From an uncultured Lachnospiraceae bacterium (GTDB taxonomy: Bacteria > Bacillota > Clostridia > Lachnospirales > Lachnospiraceae), in NCBI GenBank assembly GCA_902783445.1, contig CACZQX010000208.1, positions 1-8,894 on the forward strand: a stretch of DNA of 8,894 bases. Direction: 5' to 3'. Position 1 is the first letter of the stretch. Every line of letters begins with the position of its first letter. This document shows positions 6,850-8,894 of the stretch, one piece after another. The notes beneath the pieces were generated by a model, which did not search any database, was not told the DNA's origin, and worked only from the letters and a program-made list of their open reading frames with translations. The translations under genes and the position numbers were made by a program.

Positions 6850-7020
6850 AACAAACGGCAGGTTTCCTGACTTGCTTTCACAAAGCTTTTGCGCCTTCCC
6901 GATTTCTCAGTGGACAATGCAAAGCTCTCCGGCTTACAGTGACGAGATCGTGCGGGATTTGAACCCGCTTCCCTTTTACCTGAATGAAGCGCTTTCAAGC
7001 GCCATCAGCACCATTTGTTT
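6850..7020 (-). ncRNA. Cobalamin (B12) riboswitch aptamer
   Basis: Read on the minus strand, the region has the hallmarks of the Rfam cobalamin aptamer. P1 pairs AACAAATGG (7019-7011) with CCGTTTGTT (6858-6850). A P2-like arm (CTGA with TCAG, and an inner GCGCT/AGCGC) follows. The core holds AAAAGGGAA, then the GCGGGTTCAAATCCCGC stem-loop and GTCACTGTAA, then CCACTGAGAAATCGGGAAGGC. The B12 box AAGTCAGGAAACCTGCC lies at 6873-6857. Every conserved block is present in order. It should bind adenosyl- or methylcobalamin and lower expression of the downstream cbiK and lipoprotein genes when B12 is plentiful; this effect is family knowledge, not shown here. Confidence 0.97.
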
Positions 7021-7042
7021 AAATATTTAACTGATTATGCTA

Positions 7043-7071
7043 ATATTATCAGATTTTAAATAAAAAAACAA
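7043..7071 (-). promoter_or_regulatory. Possible promoter of the riboswitch-cbiK transcript
   Basis: On the minus strand TTGTTT (7071-7066) and TAATAT (7048-7043) are 17 bases apart, and an alternative -10 GATAAT (7050-7045) overlaps. The expected start would fall just upstream of the aptamer P1 strand, which fits. The site overlaps the cdsA terminator and the region is very AT-rich, so the exact boxes are uncertain. Confidence 0.25.
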
Positions 7072-7112
7072 TCAAAACAATTGCAAGAAATGCAAATTAT
7101 TTTGATTGTTTT
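7062..7112 (-). terminator. Intrinsic terminator of the tex-cdsA transcript
   Basis: A perfect 13-base-pair outer stem (AAAACAATCAAAA at 7065-7077 with TTTTGATTGTTTT at 7100-7112) continues into an inner stem with one bulge (CAATTGCA at 7078-7085 with TGCAAATTA at 7091-7099) around an AGAAA loop. On the minus strand the stem runs into seven T (7068-7062). It lies 20 bases after the cdsA stop. The stem is AT-rich but long. Confidence 0.88.
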
Positions 7113-7131
7113 GATAACAAAATCTTATTAA

Positions 7132-7947
7132 TTATGCGAATAATTCGCCCACATGAAATGCTATATAAACAGCCGCAATGGCAAACATTGAGCTGTCGAT
7201 ACGATCAAGCATACCGCCGTGACCAGGAATAATTTTTCCAAAATCTTTTACATTAATATCCCTCTTGATGGCAGAAGCCGCCAAATCTCCGAAAACACCC
7301 GCAATGGATGCCACAAGTGCCGCCACTACGCAAAATGCAAGATTCGGTGTATCCCATCCGCAATAGAAGAATAACAAATAAACAAAGACACCGCCGATAA
7401 CTCCGGCAATAAGTCCACCAATCAAGCCTTCAATTGTCTTTTTCGGACTGATATGAGGTGCCATTTTGTGTTTACCGAAAAGCATCCCGCTTACCAAAGC
7501 AACGCTGTCGTTAAATACAACCGCCACAAAAGGAAGGACTATCATAATCGGCCAATACATGCCTTTTACGCAACATATATGGAAAATCATCATAATAGGC
7601 GCCACCGGATAAAGGCAAACACCCATTGAAATAAACAGCTCTTCCATGGTCATGTTACGTTTTATAAGTATCTTTTCCACAAATGATAACATCATTATTA
7701 CCAAAAGCCCGTAGAACATAAAATCAAATTTTATTTTGAAAATGTCTACCAAAGCAAAAAGAATAATAAATGCGTAACCTTGCCAAACAGATATACCCTT
7801 TTTCGCTTTTTTGGTCTGGGAAACCATTTCATGACATGATACCCAAGCCACAAATATAATATAAGCCAACCTAGTTATATCTCCGAAGAGAAAACAAAAG
7901 GCTGTAAGACCCACAAACGCAAGTCCCGCAATAATTCTTGTCTTCAT
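7132..7947 (-). CDS. cdsA: Phosphatidate cytidylyltransferase (CDP-diacylglycerol synthase)
   Basis: This membrane enzyme makes CDP-diacylglycerol from phosphatidic acid and CTP, the branch-point precursor of phosphatidylglycerol and other phospholipids. The 271-residue protein is almost entirely hydrophobic segments. It has the conserved FNDSVALVSGMLFGKHK stretch (about 145-161), the SPKKTIEG motif (167-174) and the full CdsA signature from S225 to R249 (SAIKRDINVKDFG followed by KIIPGHGGMLDR). Length is normal for the family and the gene looks intact. The start at 7947 is chosen over an in-frame ATG at 7974 because GGAGG lies just before it, while the upstream ATG has only a weak AAAAGAG and would add nine residues. 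It follows tex by 46 bases on the same strand, so the two may be cotranscribed. The usual neighbours of cdsA (uppS, dxr, rseP) are not seen. Confidence 0.96.
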   Translation of the reverse strand: MKTRIIAGLAFVGLTAFCFLFGDITRLAYIIFVAWVSCHEMVSQTKKAKKGISVWQGYAFIILFALVDIFKIKFDFMFYGLLVIMMLSFVEKILIKRNMTMEELFISMGVCLYPVAPIMMIFHICCVKGMYWPIMIVLPFVAVVFNDSVALVSGMLFGKHKMAPHISPKKTIEGLIGGLIAGVIGGVFVYLLFFYCGWDTPNLAFCVVAALVASIAGVFGDLAASAIKRDINVKDFGKIIPGHGGMLDRIDSSMFAIAAVYIAFHVGELFA

Positions 7948-7951
7948 ATAT

Positions 7952-7956
7952 CCTCC
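7952..7956 (-). promoter_or_regulatory. Ribosome binding site choosing the cdsA start
   Basis: GGAGG on the minus strand ends four bases before the ATG at 7947. The spacing is a little short, but this is the only strong site near either candidate start. Confidence 0.65.
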
Positions 7957-7993
7957 AGATGCAAAAATCTGCATGCTCTTTTATATGTTATAC

Positions 7994-8893
7994 TCAGATA
8001 TCTCTCATTGTCAACTGAATTCTTTTCTTTGCAAGATCCACACTTAATACTTTGACATCAACAATATCGCCGATTTTCACCACATCCAAAGGATGTTTTA
8101 TGTATCTGTCGGTAATCTGAGATATATGAACAAGGCCGTCCTGATGTACGCCTATATCCACAAAAACGCCGAAGTCTATTACGTTTCTTACGGTACCTTT
8201 AAGCACCATTCCTTCTTTTAAGTCTTTCATTTCCAAAACATCGGAACGAAGAATCGGTTTCGGCATATCTTCACGAGGATCGCGACCCGGTTTTTCAAGC
8301 TCTTTTACAATATCGCGAAGGGTGATTTCACCGATTCCCAACTCCTCTGCCAGACGTTTGTAGTCTTTAATCATAAGGCTTAAGCCTATTACGCCGCCCT
8401 TGGCAACGGTTTCGTCGGAAAATCCGAGTTTTTTAAGAAGTTTTTCCGTGGCTTCGTAGCTTTCCGGATGTACACCCGTGGAATCGAGAGGATTTTTACC
8501 TCCCAATATTCTCATAAATCCGGCACACTGCTCATAAGCCTTCGGGCCAAGTTTCGAAACCTTAAGAAGCTCTCTTCTGTCTTTGAAAGAACCGTTTGCT
8601 TCTCTGTATGCAACGATATTTTTTGCAAGAACTTTTGATATACCGGAAATATATTCCAAAAGGCTCGGTGATGCCGTATTAAGATCGACGCCCACCTTGT
8701 TAACGCAAGACTCCACAACGCCTGTTAAAGCATCGTCCAACTTTTTCTGATTCATATCATGCTGATATTGACCTACACCGATTGATTTCGGATCGATTTT
8801 AACAAGCTCCGCCAAAGGATCTTGAATACGTCTTGCAATGGATACGGCACTTCTTTGAGCCACATCGAAATCCGGAAATTCTTCCGTTGCAAG
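7994..8893 (-). CDS. tex: Tex-family S1 RNA-binding protein, C-terminal part
   Basis: The frame is open to the window edge, so the N-terminal part (about 60% of a typical protein of 710-780 residues) is missing; 299 residues are seen. Tex proteins are conserved RNA-binding transcription accessory factors. The visible part starts in the YqgF-like domain's end with the hallmark LVKIDPKSIGVGQYQHD (about 30-46), followed by a double helix-hairpin-helix region (about 73-128: DLNTASPSLLEYISGI and GSFKDRRELLKVSKLG). A helical segment follows, and an S1 domain closes the protein (about 226-297: EGMVLKGTVRNVIDFGVFVD, QDGLVHISQ, and KKRIQLTMRD). It stops almost immediately after the S1 domain, without the basic tail found in some Tex proteins. 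A GTG at 8863 is an internal valine, because homology continues upstream. cdsA follows after 46 bases on the same strand. Its exact role is not well defined in Clostridia. Confidence 0.96.
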   Translation of the reverse strand, partial: LATEEFPDFDVAQRSAVSIARRIQDPLAELVKIDPKSIGVGQYQHDMNQKKLDDALTGVVESCVNKVGVDLNTASPSLLEYISGISKVLAKNIVAYREANGSFKDRRELLKVSKLGPKAYEQCAGFMRILGGKNPLDSTGVHPESYEATEKLLKKLGFSDETVAKGGVIGLSLMIKDYKRLAEELGIGEITLRDIVKELEKPGRDPREDMPKPILRSDVLEMKDLKEGMVLKGTVRNVIDFGVFVDIGVHQDGLVHISQITDRYIKHPLDVVKIGDIVDVKVLSVDLAKKRIQLTMRDI

Positions 8894-8894
8894 C

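Noticed and set aside
6944..6970. tRNA T-arm-like GCGGGTTCAAATCCCGC on the minus strand, suggesting a tRNA gene
   Set aside because: No acceptor, D-arm or anticodon arm fits around it. The stretch falls exactly where the cobalamin aptamer has a conserved GGTGAAAATCC-like hairpin before the CACTGT block, so it belongs to the riboswitch.

Overview
The window looks like a chromosomal piece of an anaerobic, fermentative Clostridia-type Firmicute. The evidence is moderate-to-low GC, strong GGAGG-type ribosome binding sites, an M3-type [FeFe] hydrogenase paired with a GltD-like flavoprotein, cysteine-anchored lipoproteins, and short AT-rich intrinsic terminators. I see no transposase, integrase, CRISPR array, tRNA or rRNA. 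Both ends cut through genes.

Layout: (1) Positions 1-3182, plus strand: the 3' part of a GltD-like FAD/NAD(P)/Fe-S oxidoreductase, overlapped by 7 bases by a complete [FeFe] hydrogenase gene. Together they probably exchange electrons between NAD(P)H (and perhaps ferredoxin) and protons. A hairpin at about 3193-3229 separates them from the convergent next gene. (2) 3240-4679, minus: a TrkH-type potassium channel subunit with its own probable promoter. (3) 4889-7020, minus: a cobalamin riboswitch, a roughly 240-base leader, a lipoprotein version of the cobalt chelatase CbiK, and a small lipoprotein that weakly resembles NEAT/Shp haem-binding proteins. This looks like a B12-controlled two-gene transcript whose products act outside the membrane. 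(4) 7132-8894, minus: the C-terminal part of the RNA-binding protein Tex, followed by cdsA (CDP-diacylglycerol synthase), ending in a long AT-rich terminator.

The most interesting unit is region 3. A chelatase family best known for cytoplasmic B12 synthesis here has a lipoprotein signal and a surface-protein helical module in front of an apparently intact catalytic domain. It is cotranscribed with an uncharacterised lipoprotein under a canonical B12 aptamer. This suggests metal or tetrapyrrole handling on the cell surface; the role is inferred, not shown. The hydrogenase/GltD pair is the second point of interest, because its electron donor and any bifurcation are undefined from sequence.
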